Source: Anaerolineae bacterium | GTDB taxonomy: Bacteria; Chloroflexota; Anaerolineae; Anaerolineales; Villigracilaceae | DNA: 64,000 nt | Direction: 5' to 3' | Assembly (NCBI GenBank): GCA_018648685.1 | Contig: JABGQT010000072.1 | Span: forward strand, 40,566 to 104,565 | Shown here: piece by piece, positions 8,174 through 16,726 of the stretch | Layout of the letters: every line of letters starts with the position of its first letter | Position numbering within the stretch: the first letter of the stretch is position 1 | The notes under the pieces: model-generated | What the model saw: the letters and a program-made list of their open reading frames with translations, nothing else | Databases searched by the model: none | What the model was told of the DNA's origin: nothing | Position numbers and translations under genes: made by a program

Positions 8174-8935
8174 TCAGTCAGACTTAACAACAACCTCTAC
8201 ACAAAGAGGGCCTCCGAAATAGACACCGCGATCATTTTGTAAAATATAGCAAGTTCCATATTCTCCAACTGTCGCAGGGGCAGTTAGATTTACCCCAATA
8301 TCAATCACCCCACCTGGCTCAACAGTAGTTTTAAGTGCCCATGCCGGGCTAGGAGAATCCAAAGGATTGTTATCTCCAGAACGCGAGCTGCTTGTAGAAA
8401 CAGCAATGAGTATATAACCATCATCCCATGCACAGACACCCGTATTATATACACGCCAAATTTTTTCAAAATCAACACCTGCTTTCACCGTTGAGCCATC
8501 AGGATAATTAACATCAACCGGGCTACCATAGGTCATTTCATCACAAATGGGGCCATCGGGTGTTGTGCCAATTGTGACTTGTGTAGCCGTTGGGATTAAG
8601 GTCGGTGCACCTGGAACAAGCGTTGGCGGCGTTCCTATGGCAACAGTAGGCAAAGGCGTGGTATTTAGATTTACCAATGTCGCTGTAGCAGGAATCATTG
8701 TTGGTGTGGCAGTTGCTGGCAAAGGCGTGGGAGAGAAAGAAAGTGCGGTCTCTGTAAGCTGTGCAGCAACTGTCGCCGCAGCAGAAGTAAATATGGCAAC
8801 AGGATCAACTTCTTCCGCTGCCGCTGCTGCGGTCGCTTCAACTTCGGCTACTGTTTGCCCTCCACAAGCGGAGAGGGTTAAAAGCAAAACTGCCAGTATT
8901 ATAAAAAGGTAGGTTTTTTTTGTATATTTCATCAT
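8174..8935 (-). CDS. Secreted lipoprotein with NBR1-like Ig domain (paralog of the neighbour)
   Basis: 253 residues. Lipobox 'LSACG' near residue 24, a long linker rich in Thr, Pro and Ala ('ATATPTMIPATATLV'), then 'FEKIWRVYNTGVCAWDDGYIL' and 'YILQNDRGVYFGGPLCVEVVV', matching the Ig domain of the gene downstream. ATG 8935 and 8932 are both possible; the second has the better distance to GGAG. The 24-base gap to the next gene suggests one transcript. Function is unknown beyond a likely cell-surface role. Confidence 0.88.
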   Translation of the reverse strand: MMKYTKKTYLFIILAVLLLTLSACGGQTVAEVEATAAAAAEEVDPVAIFTSAAATVAAQLTETALSFSPTPLPATATPTMIPATATLVNLNTTPLPTVAIGTPPTLVPGAPTLIPTATQVTIGTTPDGPICDEMTYGSPVDVNYPDGSTVKAGVDFEKIWRVYNTGVCAWDDGYILIAVSTSSSRSGDNNPLDSPSPAWALKTTVEPGGVIDIGVNLTAPATVGEYGTCYILQNDRGVYFGGPLCVEVVVKSD

Positions 8936-9220
8936 TATTCTCCATGAGCGCGCTAAAGATAAAGCACTCTTTATGTAAGTTGCCGTGTTTTTATTATAAT
9001 TTACCCCTTATTTGAGAGCAAAGCAAGGGTTCTTTTGGACAAGAGATAGTCATACGTGAGTCTTTTCCCACAGATTTTAGGTACTCATGACCATTGCGTA
9101 ATATCATAATCGCAATAACGAATATTACAGATTTAGGGAGAAAGATTCGTTTTCAAGAAATCTGGTAAGAAGTAGCGTATGTATTTCATCTATATGGGGA
9201 TGGAAACAAATGGAGAAAAG
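8936..9220. other. Divergent intergenic region between the lipoproteins and the TVP38 gene
   Basis: 285 bases without a gene. It must hold promoters for both directions. An imperfect dyad GTAATAT...ATATTAC spans about 9095-9127. Nothing more could be assigned. Confidence 0.4.
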
Positions 9221-9964
9221 ATGACCGATATAACCACCCCCATATCACTGGATTCTGAAAAAAACTTTTTGCAAAAGCACGGGCAAAAACTGCCTGCTTT
9301 GCTCTTTTGGCTGGGATTAATCTTAACCTATAACTGGTACGCAAACACAAATGGGCTCTCCCCGCTAGAAGTTGTGCAGCAAATTTTAGGCTTTATGACG
9401 AATAGCTTTTGGGGACCACTAATATACATCGGCCTATACGCTGTACGCCCGCTGATCTTATTCCCTTCGACCATTCTCACTTTGGCAGGCGGATTCGTTT
9501 TCGGGCCTATTTTGGGCGTGCTCTACACCATCATCGCCAGCAACATATCTTCAACCATTGCCTTTTATGTCGGGCGTTATTTTGGTGAAGGCCTGTTCAA
9601 AGATGATGGCTCGGATGGCTTGTTGCAACGCTACGCTCGCCGAATGCGTGAGAATAGTTTCGAAACGGTGATGACGATGCGCTTCATCTTCCTGCCCTAT
9701 GATGCGGTCAGTTACATGGCAGGATTTTTACGCATCAAATATTTACCTTTCATTTTGGCAACCGCGCTCGGCTCGATCCCCGGGACAATTGCGTTTGTTG
9801 GCTTTGGCGCATCGGTGGAGAGCTTTGACGGAGGGCTGCCTTCGCTCAACCCTGTTACGCTTGGGGTTTCGCTAGCGATCTTTATTGTGAGCATTGCGCT
9901 TTCGCGTTTATTCAAGAAGAAAGAAACGCAAGCTTCCGAAGTATTGGAGACTTCGGAAGTTTAA
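9221..9964 (+). CDS. TVP38/TMEM64-family membrane protein (VTT/SNARE-associated domain)
   Basis: 247 residues from ATG 9221, which follows GGAG by five bases; the track's start at 9179 lacks a site. Several helices are present, with the family core 'FPSTILTLAGGFVFGPILGVLYTIIASNISSTIAFYVGRY' cut here into two short motifs: 'AGGFVFGPILG' and 'FYVGRYFGEG', then 'RFIFLPYDAVSYMAG' and 'GSIPGTIAFVGFG'. The domain is shared with DedA proteins; lipid scrambling or transport is suggested for relatives. The gene precedes a MerA/Lpd-like flavoenzyme, a frequent pairing across bacteria. Confidence 0.9.
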   Translation: MTDITTPISLDSEKNFLQKHGQKLPALLFWLGLILTYNWYANTNGLSPLEVVQQILGFMTNSFWGPLIYIGLYAVRPLILFPSTILTLAGGFVFGPILGVLYTIIASNISSTIAFYVGRYFGEGLFKDDGSDGLLQRYARRMRENSFETVMTMRFIFLPYDAVSYMAGFLRIKYLPFILATALGSIPGTIAFVGFGASVESFDGGLPSLNPVTLGVSLAIFIVSIALSRLFKKKETQASEVLETSEV

Positions 9965-9974
9965 TCGAAGTAGA

Positions 9975-10076
9975 TGTGCATTGCATCCGCTTTTGGATGC
10001 GTTGCACAGCGGGTCTATAAAACAATCATGCTTTGCAAAGCCGACCTGCAACGCACCTTAAAGGTGCAATGCAGGT
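9975..10076. repeat. Two imperfect hairpins between the TVP38 and flavoprotein genes
   Basis: 'GTGCATTGCATCC' pairs with 'GGATGCGTTGCAC', and 'ACCTGCAACGCACCTT' pairs with 'AAAGGTGCAATGCAGGT', each with one mismatch. The two hairpins share GCAT/GTTGCA text, so they look like one compound palindromic element inside an operon. Confidence 0.6.
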
Positions 10077-10098
10077 CTCTCATCTAAAGGACACCACC

Positions 10099-11523
10099 AT
10101 GAAAAAACATTATCAAAATATCGTTATCGGCGCAGGGTCAGGCGGGATGACCGTTGCTATTGGCTTGGCTGCGTTGGGGAAAGAAGTCGCGTTGATCGAG
10201 GGGCATCACGTTGGGGGCGATTGCACCAACGTGGGCTGTGTGCCATCGAAAACGCTCATTCATCTCGCGAAGAATTTCAAAGATGGAGCAAACCCTGATG
10301 AAGTTTTGCGCGAAACGATCCGCAAGCGCGATTTTCTCCGCGATAAAGAAACTGAAGAAGTAAAAGAAGTCGAAAACCTGACCTTCATTGAAGGGATGGC
10401 AAAATTCTCTGCGGCAAAAACGCTTGACGTGACCAACAGCGCAGGCGAAACGCAGCAAATTACTGCTGAGAATATCGTTATTTCAACGGGCGCGCGTCCG
10501 CGTATGCTCAATGTAGATGGTTTGCCTGCTGAACGCGCGATGACGAATATCGACCTTTTTGATCTTGAAAATGCGCCCAAACATATCGCCATTATCGGCG
10601 CGGGCGTGATCGCGCTCGAGATGGCTTTTGCGCTCCAAAAGATCGGCACAAAAGTGACTATGTTCGCGCTTGATAAACGCGCACTGATGAGCAACATCCC
10701 CGAAGCGGCGGAGGCGATTCAGGCGAGTTTAGATAAAAAGGGCATCAGCACTTATTATGGCGCGACCGCAAAAATATACGACGAAGCCAGCCAGACACTC
10801 ACGCTCACGCAGGGTGATAACGACATAGCGGTAGATGCTGTGGATAAGGTTTTGGTGGCAATCGGTCGGGTGCGCAATATCGATTCTCTTGGTCTGGAGC
10901 AAGCCGGGGTCAAGTCCGATCCGCGGATGGGGATTTTGACCAATTCATTTGGCGAGACAAATATGCGGGGCGTGTACGCTATCGGGGATGTCACGTCTAC
11001 ATCCGCTTTTACCCATTCTGCCAATGCTCAGGGGCGACGGGTTGTGCAGCGGATTGCCTTCCCATTTTTGCCGATGGCGAAAAAAGAGCCGCTTTTCCCG
11101 AACGCGACTTTCTCGGACCCGGAAGTTGCTTCCGTTGGATTGACGGCTGCCGAACTCGGGGCATCGTGCCACCAAAATACCATCAAACGGATTCGCGTGG
11201 ACCTGAAAGGCAACACCGACCGCGCCTATACGGATGGAATCGAAGAGGGTTTCATCATCGTGGACGCGGTGCGCCTGACGGGGCGGATTTTGCACGCCAC
11301 CATCGTTGCGCCGCACGCTTCTGAGATGATCTCGTTCTTCACGCTGGCGATGAGCCAGAAAATTTCGCTTTATAAGATTTATCGTTTGGTATACCCTTAC
11401 CCGACCTTTTCGAGCGGAATTTTGAAAGTAGGTGATTTCTTCATGCGAGAAACGCTGACGAATTTACCGAAAGAAATTGGGGCATATTTGCGTTATAGAT
11501 TTGCACGACCAACAAAAAAATAA
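10099..11523 (+). CDS. Pyridine nucleotide-disulfide oxidoreductase (mercuric reductase/dihydrolipoamide dehydrogenase-like)
   Basis: 474 residues from ATG 10099, preceded by TAAAGGA; the track start at 10033 lies in the palindromes. FAD motif 'IVIGAGSGGMTVAIGLA', redox-active 'GGDCTNVGCVPSK' (CX4C), NAD(P) motif 'IAIIGAGVIALEMA', 'YAIGDVT', and the C-terminal dimer domain with 'ATFSDPEVASVGLT'. The N-terminal GMTC metal-binding domain and the C-terminal vicinal cysteines of true MerA are absent, so mercury reduction is unlikely; no His-Glu pair of lipoamide dehydrogenase ('HAHPT') is seen either. It is a member of the uncharacterised TVP38-linked group. Confidence 0.9.
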   Translation: MKKHYQNIVIGAGSGGMTVAIGLAALGKEVALIEGHHVGGDCTNVGCVPSKTLIHLAKNFKDGANPDEVLRETIRKRDFLRDKETEEVKEVENLTFIEGMAKFSAAKTLDVTNSAGETQQITAENIVISTGARPRMLNVDGLPAERAMTNIDLFDLENAPKHIAIIGAGVIALEMAFALQKIGTKVTMFALDKRALMSNIPEAAEAIQASLDKKGISTYYGATAKIYDEASQTLTLTQGDNDIAVDAVDKVLVAIGRVRNIDSLGLEQAGVKSDPRMGILTNSFGETNMRGVYAIGDVTSTSAFTHSANAQGRRVVQRIAFPFLPMAKKEPLFPNATFSDPEVASVGLTAAELGASCHQNTIKRIRVDLKGNTDRAYTDGIEEGFIIVDAVRLTGRILHATIVAPHASEMISFFTLAMSQKISLYKIYRLVYPYPTFSSGILKVGDFFMRETLTNLPKEIGAYLRYRFARPTKK

Positions 11524-11626
11524 TGTCACTGCGAGCTGCTGATGCTTTTCAGCGGCGTGGCAGTCTCCCGCCTATGGTGGAGATTGCTTACCCTGAAGGG
11601 CACTCGTCGCTCCGCTTGCAATGACA
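11524..11626. repeat. Dispersed palindromic repeat family A, copy 1
   Basis: Begins TGTCACTGCGAG and ends GCAATGACA, with 'GGCAGTCTCCCGCC' and 'GGTGGAGATTGC' in the middle. It shares layout with eight other copies in the window: an outer GTCATTGCGAGGAG arm, an inner GCAATCTCC/GGAGATTGC arm. Confidence 0.85.
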
Positions 11627-11655
11627 GAAATTATTATGTTTTTAGGAGAACAGAA

Positions 11656-12906
11656 ATGAAACGTCTTATTTTTGCACTACTTGTCTTTTCAATGTTACTC
11701 GCAGCCTGCGCCCCAAAAAGCGACTCTGCTACCGCCGATTTCGACCTCGCCGATTGGGATAGCGTTCTCGCTGCCGCAGATGGGCAAACCGTCACCTGGT
11801 ATATGTGGGGCGGCTCGGATAGCATCAACGCCTATGTCGATAATTTCTACGGCGTGGCGTTGAAAGAACGCTATAACGTCACGCTCAATCGCGTCCCCGT
11901 TGCGGATGCGGCGGACTATATCAATCAGGTTCTAAGCGAAAAAGAAGCTGGCGTAGAAAACGGTGCTGTCGATCTAATGTGGATCAACGGCGAAAATTTC
12001 TTCACGCTCAAACAAGCCGAAATGCTCTACGCAGATTGGGCGCAAGCCATCCCCAACAGCGCATTCGTCGATTGGGGTAACCCCGCCATCAACCGTGATT
12101 TCGGCGAACCCGTTGAAGACCTTGAAAGTCCCTGGTCTTCAGCACAATTTCAGTTTATTTATGATTCGGCTCGCATGGATGCAGATTCCCTCCCGCGCTC
12201 CTACGCCGATTTGGCAACCTGGGCTTGCGAGCATCCCGGTCGTTTCACTTATATCGCTCCCGGTCCCGGCGCATTTCAAGGGACACGTTTCGTCAAAGGC
12301 GCACTCTTCGAGATCAGTGGCGATGCCGCGCAATGGGGTACAGTCGATGAAGCGCTCTGGGATGAATGGTCTCCCAAAGTCTGGGATTATTTCAACAAGT
12401 TCAAAACTTGTCTCTGGCGTGAAGGCGAGACTTATCCCAAAGACGAGTATGAACTTCACAGTCTCTTCGCCAATAACGAAGTGGATTTCTCGATCACCCA
12501 AGCCATCGTCGGCGCAGGCGCGCTGATTGATGAAGGTCTTGTCCCTACCACATCCCGCGCCTTCGTCTTTGACAACTATATGATCGGCGATTTCAACTAT
12601 GTCGCCATCCCCTCAAATGCGAGCAATAAAGCCGCCGCGCTGGTTTTGGCAAATCTGATTCTTGATCCCGAATTTCAAGCTGCGCAAGTCCTCCCCGAAA
12701 ACGGATTCGGTCTCGGTTTTGGCATCGACGTGACCCGCGTCACTGATCCCGATCAAGTTGCCGTCCTCGAAGACGCTCTCGCCAATCTCGGCGAAGCTGC
12801 CACGCCTGCTGAAGATATGGCAAAATCCCTTGTCGGTGATGCCGCTTCACCTTACCAGTCGATGGTTGAAGAAGGTTGGCGTGAGAATGTATTGATCGGA
12901 CAATAA
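11656..12906 (+). CDS. ABC transporter substrate-binding lipoprotein (YnjB-like)
   Basis: 416 residues from ATG 11656, preceded by TAGGAG. Signal peptide with lipobox 'MLLAACAP'. The mature part starts with 'VTWYMWGGSDSINAYVDNF' and contains 'DLMWINGENF', matching the YnjB group of extracellular binding proteins. It should capture an unknown solute outside the membrane and pass it to the two permeases downstream. A 175-base repeat-filled gap separates it from the first permease gene. Confidence 0.9.
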   Translation: MKRLIFALLVFSMLLAACAPKSDSATADFDLADWDSVLAAADGQTVTWYMWGGSDSINAYVDNFYGVALKERYNVTLNRVPVADAADYINQVLSEKEAGVENGAVDLMWINGENFFTLKQAEMLYADWAQAIPNSAFVDWGNPAINRDFGEPVEDLESPWSSAQFQFIYDSARMDADSLPRSYADLATWACEHPGRFTYIAPGPGAFQGTRFVKGALFEISGDAAQWGTVDEALWDEWSPKVWDYFNKFKTCLWREGETYPKDEYELHSLFANNEVDFSITQAIVGAGALIDEGLVPTTSRAFVFDNYMIGDFNYVAIPSNASNKAAALVLANLILDPEFQAAQVLPENGFGLGFGIDVTRVTDPDQVAVLEDALANLGEAATPAEDMAKSLVGDAASPYQSMVEEGWRENVLIGQ

Positions 12907-12910
12907 AAAG

Positions 12911-13081
12911 TTACAGGTTGGAAGGTTGAAGGTTACAGGTTAAAATCTTCAACACAAAAAAAACAGAATGCGGATGACGCAGATCAAGCGGATTCTCGCG
13001 GAGAAATAAAAAAATCTGCGAGAATCCGTAAAATCCGTCTAATCCGTGTTCCATTTAACCTTCCAACCTTAAACCTTCAAC
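12911..13081. repeat. Long inverted repeat (family E) inside the ABC operon
   Basis: Outer arms 'GGTTGGAAGGTTGAAGGTT' and 'AACCTTCCAACCTTAAACC'; inner arms 'GCGGATTCTCGCGGA' and 'TCTGCGAGAATCCG'. It fills the gap between the binding-protein gene and the first permease gene, and reaches right up to the permease start. Confidence 0.75.
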
Positions 13082-13930
13082 TTGAAACTCAAACGCTCCC
13101 TCGCCCCCACCCTCCTCATCCTGACGCTCCTCCTCGGTGCCAGCCTCCTCTACGGGCTGATGCAAAGCCTCGGCTACCTCACCATCATCGGCGAAAAGGA
13201 ACTCAGTCTCACTGCCTACCAAAACCTCATCAGCGGGCAAGGCACAGCGGGCAGAGAATTCTGGGCTTCGCTCGGATTCTCCCTCTGGGTCAGCATCGTC
13301 TCCACCATACTCTCCGCCATCGGCGCACTCTTCCTCGCCACGCTGCTCAATCGCCGCCCCTCTAATTTCGACACTTTCGCCCTCAACTGGAACCTCGCCT
13401 TTCCCCATCTCGTTTGGGGCGTTTTTATGCTCCTGCTCCTCGCCCAAAGCGGACTCCTCGCTCGTTGGGCGGGCGCGCTCGGCATCATCCAAAGCCCCGC
13501 CGATTTTCCCGTCCTCGTCCGCGACCGCTACGGTATCGGCATCATCCTCACCTATCTCGGCAAAGAAATCCCCTTCCTAACCCTCCTCATCCTCGCCCTG
13601 CTCCGCACCCAATCCGACGGCTATCTCCTCGTCGCCCAAAACCTCGGCGCCAACGCCTGGCAACGCTTCCGCCTCGTCACCCTGCCCCTCGTCCGCCCTG
13701 CCCTCGTATCCGGCTCACTGCTCGTCTTCGCCTACATCTTCGGCGCATACGAAGTCCCCGCCCTGCTCGGCGTGCGCTATCCACGCACGCTGCCCGTCCT
13801 CGCCCTCGAATCCTTCACCAATCCCGATCTCCGCGCCCGCGCTGAAGGGATGGCAATCAGTCTCATCATCGCCTTTATCGTTTTGATGATTGCAGGATTC
13901 GCCCGCGCCAAAGAGGAGTTACAGGGATGA
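13082..13930 (+). CDS. ABC transporter permease (YnjC N-half/ThiP-like)
   Basis: 282 residues, six predicted helices. The cytoplasmic EAA-type loop is 'LVAQNLGANAWQRFRLVTLPLVRP'. The start is TTG at 13082 with no visible Shine-Dalgarno, as the upstream base run belongs to the family E repeat; the true start is therefore uncertain. Its stop overlaps the next permease start (ATGA). Codon use is markedly C-rich at third positions relative to neighbours. Together with the next gene it should form the membrane channel of an importer. Confidence 0.88.
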   Translation: MKLKRSLAPTLLILTLLLGASLLYGLMQSLGYLTIIGEKELSLTAYQNLISGQGTAGREFWASLGFSLWVSIVSTILSAIGALFLATLLNRRPSNFDTFALNWNLAFPHLVWGVFMLLLLAQSGLLARWAGALGIIQSPADFPVLVRDRYGIGIILTYLGKEIPFLTLLILALLRTQSDGYLLVAQNLGANAWQRFRLVTLPLVRPALVSGSLLVFAYIFGAYEVPALLGVRYPRTLPVLALESFTNPDLRARAEGMAISLIIAFIVLMIAGFARAKEELQG

Positions 13931-14700
13931 AAAAACTTCTCATCTGGATAGCCTTACTCGCTCCGCTCCTGACCCTCGGCTTGTTTGCCCTCTCAAAGGG
14001 ATGGTTCTATCCCGAGCCTTTTCCCGCTCAATTAACGCCCGAAGCATTTTCCCGTTTAATAAGCGATACCCGTACCCTAAAAGCGATCATTGACAGTCTC
14101 CTGCTCGCAGTCCTCGTCAGCCTGCTCTCGCTCATCATCGGCTACCCCGCTGCCCGTGCCATCGGCACACAAGACTTCCCCGCCAAGAAATACGTCTGGC
14201 TCGCCATCTTCCTCCCGACCGTTGTCCCCCCCCTCGCCATCGGGATGGGCATGAGCATCCTCGCCCTCCAAACGGGATTATCAGGCACACCTTTCGGCAT
14301 CATTTTGGCACATATCGTCCCGACCTTGCCTTATACCGTTTTCACGCTCGCTGGCGTTTTCGCTCGCTACGATGAGAATTATGAATATCAAGCCCTCGCC
14401 CTCGGTGCCAGCCCCACGCGGATATTTTTCGCCATCACCTTACACCTCCTCGCCCCCGGTCTCGCCGTAGCGGGATTATTCGCCTTTCTCATCTCCTGGA
14501 GTCAATATCTTCTCACCCTCCTCGTCGGTGGCGGACGAGTTTTAACCCTTCCCGTTCTGCTTTTCTCCGCAGTCTCCGGCGGTAACCCGACGACAATTTC
14601 AGCATTATCCCTTTTATTTTTAGCCCCGCCTGTTCTTATTATTGCGGCTACAGCCCGCTTTTTGGGAGAAAATCCCAATAGTGTGCATGAACGGATATAA
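13927..14700 (+). CDS. ABC transporter permease, second subunit
   Basis: 257 residues with about six helices and the EAA loop 'EYQALALGASPTRIFFAITL'. ATG 13927 overlaps the upstream stop by four bases, so it is translated with the first permease. The E. coli ynj system has one long fused permease; here two separate genes are present. Substrate unknown. Confidence 0.9.
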   Translation: MKKLLIWIALLAPLLTLGLFALSKGWFYPEPFPAQLTPEAFSRLISDTRTLKAIIDSLLLAVLVSLLSLIIGYPAARAIGTQDFPAKKYVWLAIFLPTVVPPLAIGMGMSILALQTGLSGTPFGIILAHIVPTLPYTVFTLAGVFARYDENYEYQALALGASPTRIFFAITLHLLAPGLAVAGLFAFLISWSQYLLTLLVGGGRVLTLPVLLFSAVSGGNPTTISALSLLFLAPPVLIIAATARFLGENPNSVHERI

Positions 14701-14702
14701 AT

Positions 14703-14824
14703 ACAATCCAGCTCCTGAGCGGAGCGACCGACAGGGAGCGCAGTCGAAGGACGGTGCAACCAACAATCCGCTCTTCGACTACACATCTCACTTTCGTTCG
14801 ATGTTCCGCTCAGAGACTGAAACA
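14703..14824. repeat. Dispersed repeat family B, full copy
   Basis: 'CTGAGCGGAGCGACCGACAG' and 'GGGAGCGCAGTCGAAGGA' on the left answer to 'GCTCTTCGACTACAC' and 'TTCCGCTCAGAG' on the right, as a broken inverted repeat. It fills the gap between the second permease and the ATPase genes, leaving the ATPase start without a clear ribosome site. Confidence 0.75.
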
Positions 14825-14829
14825 AGCCT

Positions 14830-15867
14830 ATGACAACAGTAACCTTCACCCACATCTCTAAAACCTACCCCAAAGCGGATGCCCCCGTCCTTGACGATTT
14901 TTCGCTCGAAGTTCAGAGCGGCGAACTCGTCTCTCTGCTCGGTCCCTCCGGCATCGGGAAATCAACATTGCTCAAGCTCATCGCCGGGATCGAAAAACCT
15001 GACGGCGGCAAAATTCTCTTCGATGGAGAGAGTATTCTGTCGATTGCGCCCAACCAACGAGAAGCGGTTTTTATGTTCCAGAAAGCTTATCTTTTCCCCT
15101 TTTTGAGCGTGGGCGAAAATATTGCTTTTGGATTAAAGGTGAAAGGATTTTCCCCTGAAGAGCGTCAAAGAAAGGTAGCCGAAATGCTCGACCTGATCGG
15201 TTTGCCCGGCATTGAGAATCGCCGTCCGAACGAGCTTTCTGGCGGGGAGCAACAGCGTGTGGCGTTGGCTCGTTCACTCGTCATCCGCCCAAAAGTTTTG
15301 CTGCTAGATGAGCCTTTCAACAGCCTCGACCGCCCTGTCCGTTTGAATTTGCAGGAGGCGGTACGGAATATCCAGCGTGAGTTGGGGATCACGACCATTC
15401 TCGTCACGCATGATCTCGACGAGGCGATGGCAATGTCTGATCGAATGGCGCTGATGATGGGCGGCAAGGTTGCGGCTGTAGACAAACCTAACATCCTCTT
15501 CCAGAGACCGCCCTGCATGGAGACGGCAAAATTTGTGGGTGTAGAAACTTTTATCGAAGGTGTAGCAAGTTCGGGCACGTTTGTTTCGGCGGAATGGGGC
15601 GAGCTAAAAATTGAAGATGCCGACAAAAATGGTCGGGCAGTTTACGCTATTCGCCCAGAGCATATCCGCATCCAAAAGGAAAAATGCGAGAATGCTTTGG
15701 CAGGCGTGGTGAAAAATTGTATTTATCGTGGCGCGCAGATCGAGATGCAAATTGTTCTGGGTGAGAGAGTTCTTCGGGCACATCTCCCCGCTAAAAATGA
15801 AATTTTGCCAGCCGGAGAGCCTGTGCAAGTGATCTTGCCAAAAGAGCATTTATTTATTGTTAGATAG
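14830..15867 (+). CDS. ABC transporter ATP-binding protein with C-terminal TOBE domain
   Basis: 345 residues. Walker A 'GPSGIGKST', Q-loop 'MFQKAYLFPFLSVGENI', signature 'LSGGEQQR', Walker B 'VLLLDEPF' and H-loop 'VTHDL' are all intact. The C-terminal 100 residues match the TOBE regulatory region of MalK/PotA-type importers ('YAIRPEHIRI'). It should power the permeases upstream. The next gene's start is eight bases after its stop, so the DsbA-like gene may be co-transcribed. Confidence 0.95.
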   Translation: MTTVTFTHISKTYPKADAPVLDDFSLEVQSGELVSLLGPSGIGKSTLLKLIAGIEKPDGGKILFDGESILSIAPNQREAVFMFQKAYLFPFLSVGENIAFGLKVKGFSPEERQRKVAEMLDLIGLPGIENRRPNELSGGEQQRVALARSLVIRPKVLLLDEPFNSLDRPVRLNLQEAVRNIQRELGITTILVTHDLDEAMAMSDRMALMMGGKVAAVDKPNILFQRPPCMETAKFVGVETFIEGVASSGTFVSAEWGELKIEDADKNGRAVYAIRPEHIRIQKEKCENALAGVVKNCIYRGAQIEMQIVLGERVLRAHLPAKNEILPAGEPVQVILPKEHLFIVR

Positions 15868-15874
15868 GAGAAAT

Positions 15875-16546
15875 ATGTCAAAAAAGAAAAGTCAGAAACA
15901 AATTAGACGTGAAAAAGTACGCGCAGCACGAGCAAGAAAAAAAAGGCTGAGTTATGGCGCGTTGGGATTGCTCGTGATCGCTCTCGTTGCTTTTATCGTT
16001 ACACGCCCGCCAAAAGCAGCACCGCTGGATGATGCGCGCCTCGCGTCAAACCCGACTATTGGGCTTGCTTCCGCCAAAGTGACCATTACCGAATTTGGCG
16101 ATTTCGGCTGCTCTGCTTGCCAATCCTGGCATAATGCTGGCATCAAAGAGAAGATTTTGGCAACCTACGGCGACGACGTGCAATTTGTCTGGAAAGATTT
16201 TCCCGTTATCACGGCGCAATCGCCCAAAGCCGCAGAAGCCGGGCAATGCGCCTTCGATCAGGGTATGTTTTGGGATTATCACGATCTGCTCTACGCAAAT
16301 GCTCCCGCCATCGGTGTGGATGAATTAAAGCAATACGCTGCAGAGCTTGGCTTGGATACAGCACGTTTTGAAGCTTGTCTTGACTCTGGACAAAACAAAG
16401 AAAAAACTCAACTAAGCGAAAGAGAAGCACGCCAACTTGCTTTGCCGGGAACCCCTGCCTTTTTGGTGAACGGTGCAAAAATAATCGGGCCACCCTCCTT
16501 TGAAACATTAGCCGCTGCGATTGATAGCGTTTTAGCTGGGGAGTAG
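15875..16546 (+). CDS. DsbA-like thioredoxin-fold protein, membrane-anchored
   Basis: 223 residues from ATG 15875, which follows TAGGAG. The N-terminus is very basic (KKKSQKQIRREK) and followed by one membrane helix ('LSYGALGLLVIALVAFIVT'). The extracellular domain has 'FGDFGCSACQSWH', a CXXC redox site (CSAC), and the cis-Pro loop 'LALPGTPAFLVNG', typical of the DsbA/BdbD/DSBA-thioredoxin_4 group that makes or reshuffles disulfides in secreted proteins. It closes the ABC gene cluster; a link with the transporter is not shown. Confidence 0.92.
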   Translation: MSKKKSQKQIRREKVRAARARKKRLSYGALGLLVIALVAFIVTRPPKAAPLDDARLASNPTIGLASAKVTITEFGDFGCSACQSWHNAGIKEKILATYGDDVQFVWKDFPVITAQSPKAAEAGQCAFDQGMFWDYHDLLYANAPAIGVDELKQYAAELGLDTARFEACLDSGQNKEKTQLSEREARQLALPGTPAFLVNGAKIIGPPSFETLAAAIDSVLAGE

Positions 16547-16556
16547 TGTAGAATAA

Positions 16557-16584
16557 GTTGAGCGTAAGCATGCTTACGCTCAAC
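16557..16584. repeat. Perfect 28-base palindrome
   Basis: GTTGAGCGTAAGCA followed by its exact reverse complement. No T-run follows in either direction, so it is not a classic terminator. It lies ten bases after the DsbA-like stop. Confidence 0.85.
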
Positions 16585-16726
16585 TATATGAAAAAGAAAC
16601 GGGGTTCTCTACACCACCGATCACGGGGTCTTTCCCAGACTTATCTCGGCATGAGATTTGTGATTATTTTTCGGATGAGCGTGGTAGCCCTCCCTACCGC
16701 ATATCAACGCTAAAGCGCAAAGCAAA

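Noticed and set aside
10099-11523. Mercury resistance (merA) reading of the flavoprotein
   Set aside because: No GMTC N-terminal domain, no C-terminal Cys pair, no merR, merT or merP nearby.
13216-13845. ORFs on both strands within the first permease gene
   Set aside because: They arise from strong C-rich third-position codon use; the permease frame has the helices and EAA loop.
16590-16726. Possible riboswitch before the cNMP-GGDEF gene
   Set aside because: A small GGTAG/CTACC hairpin exists, but no conserved core of a cyclic di-GMP or other known riboswitch was recognised.
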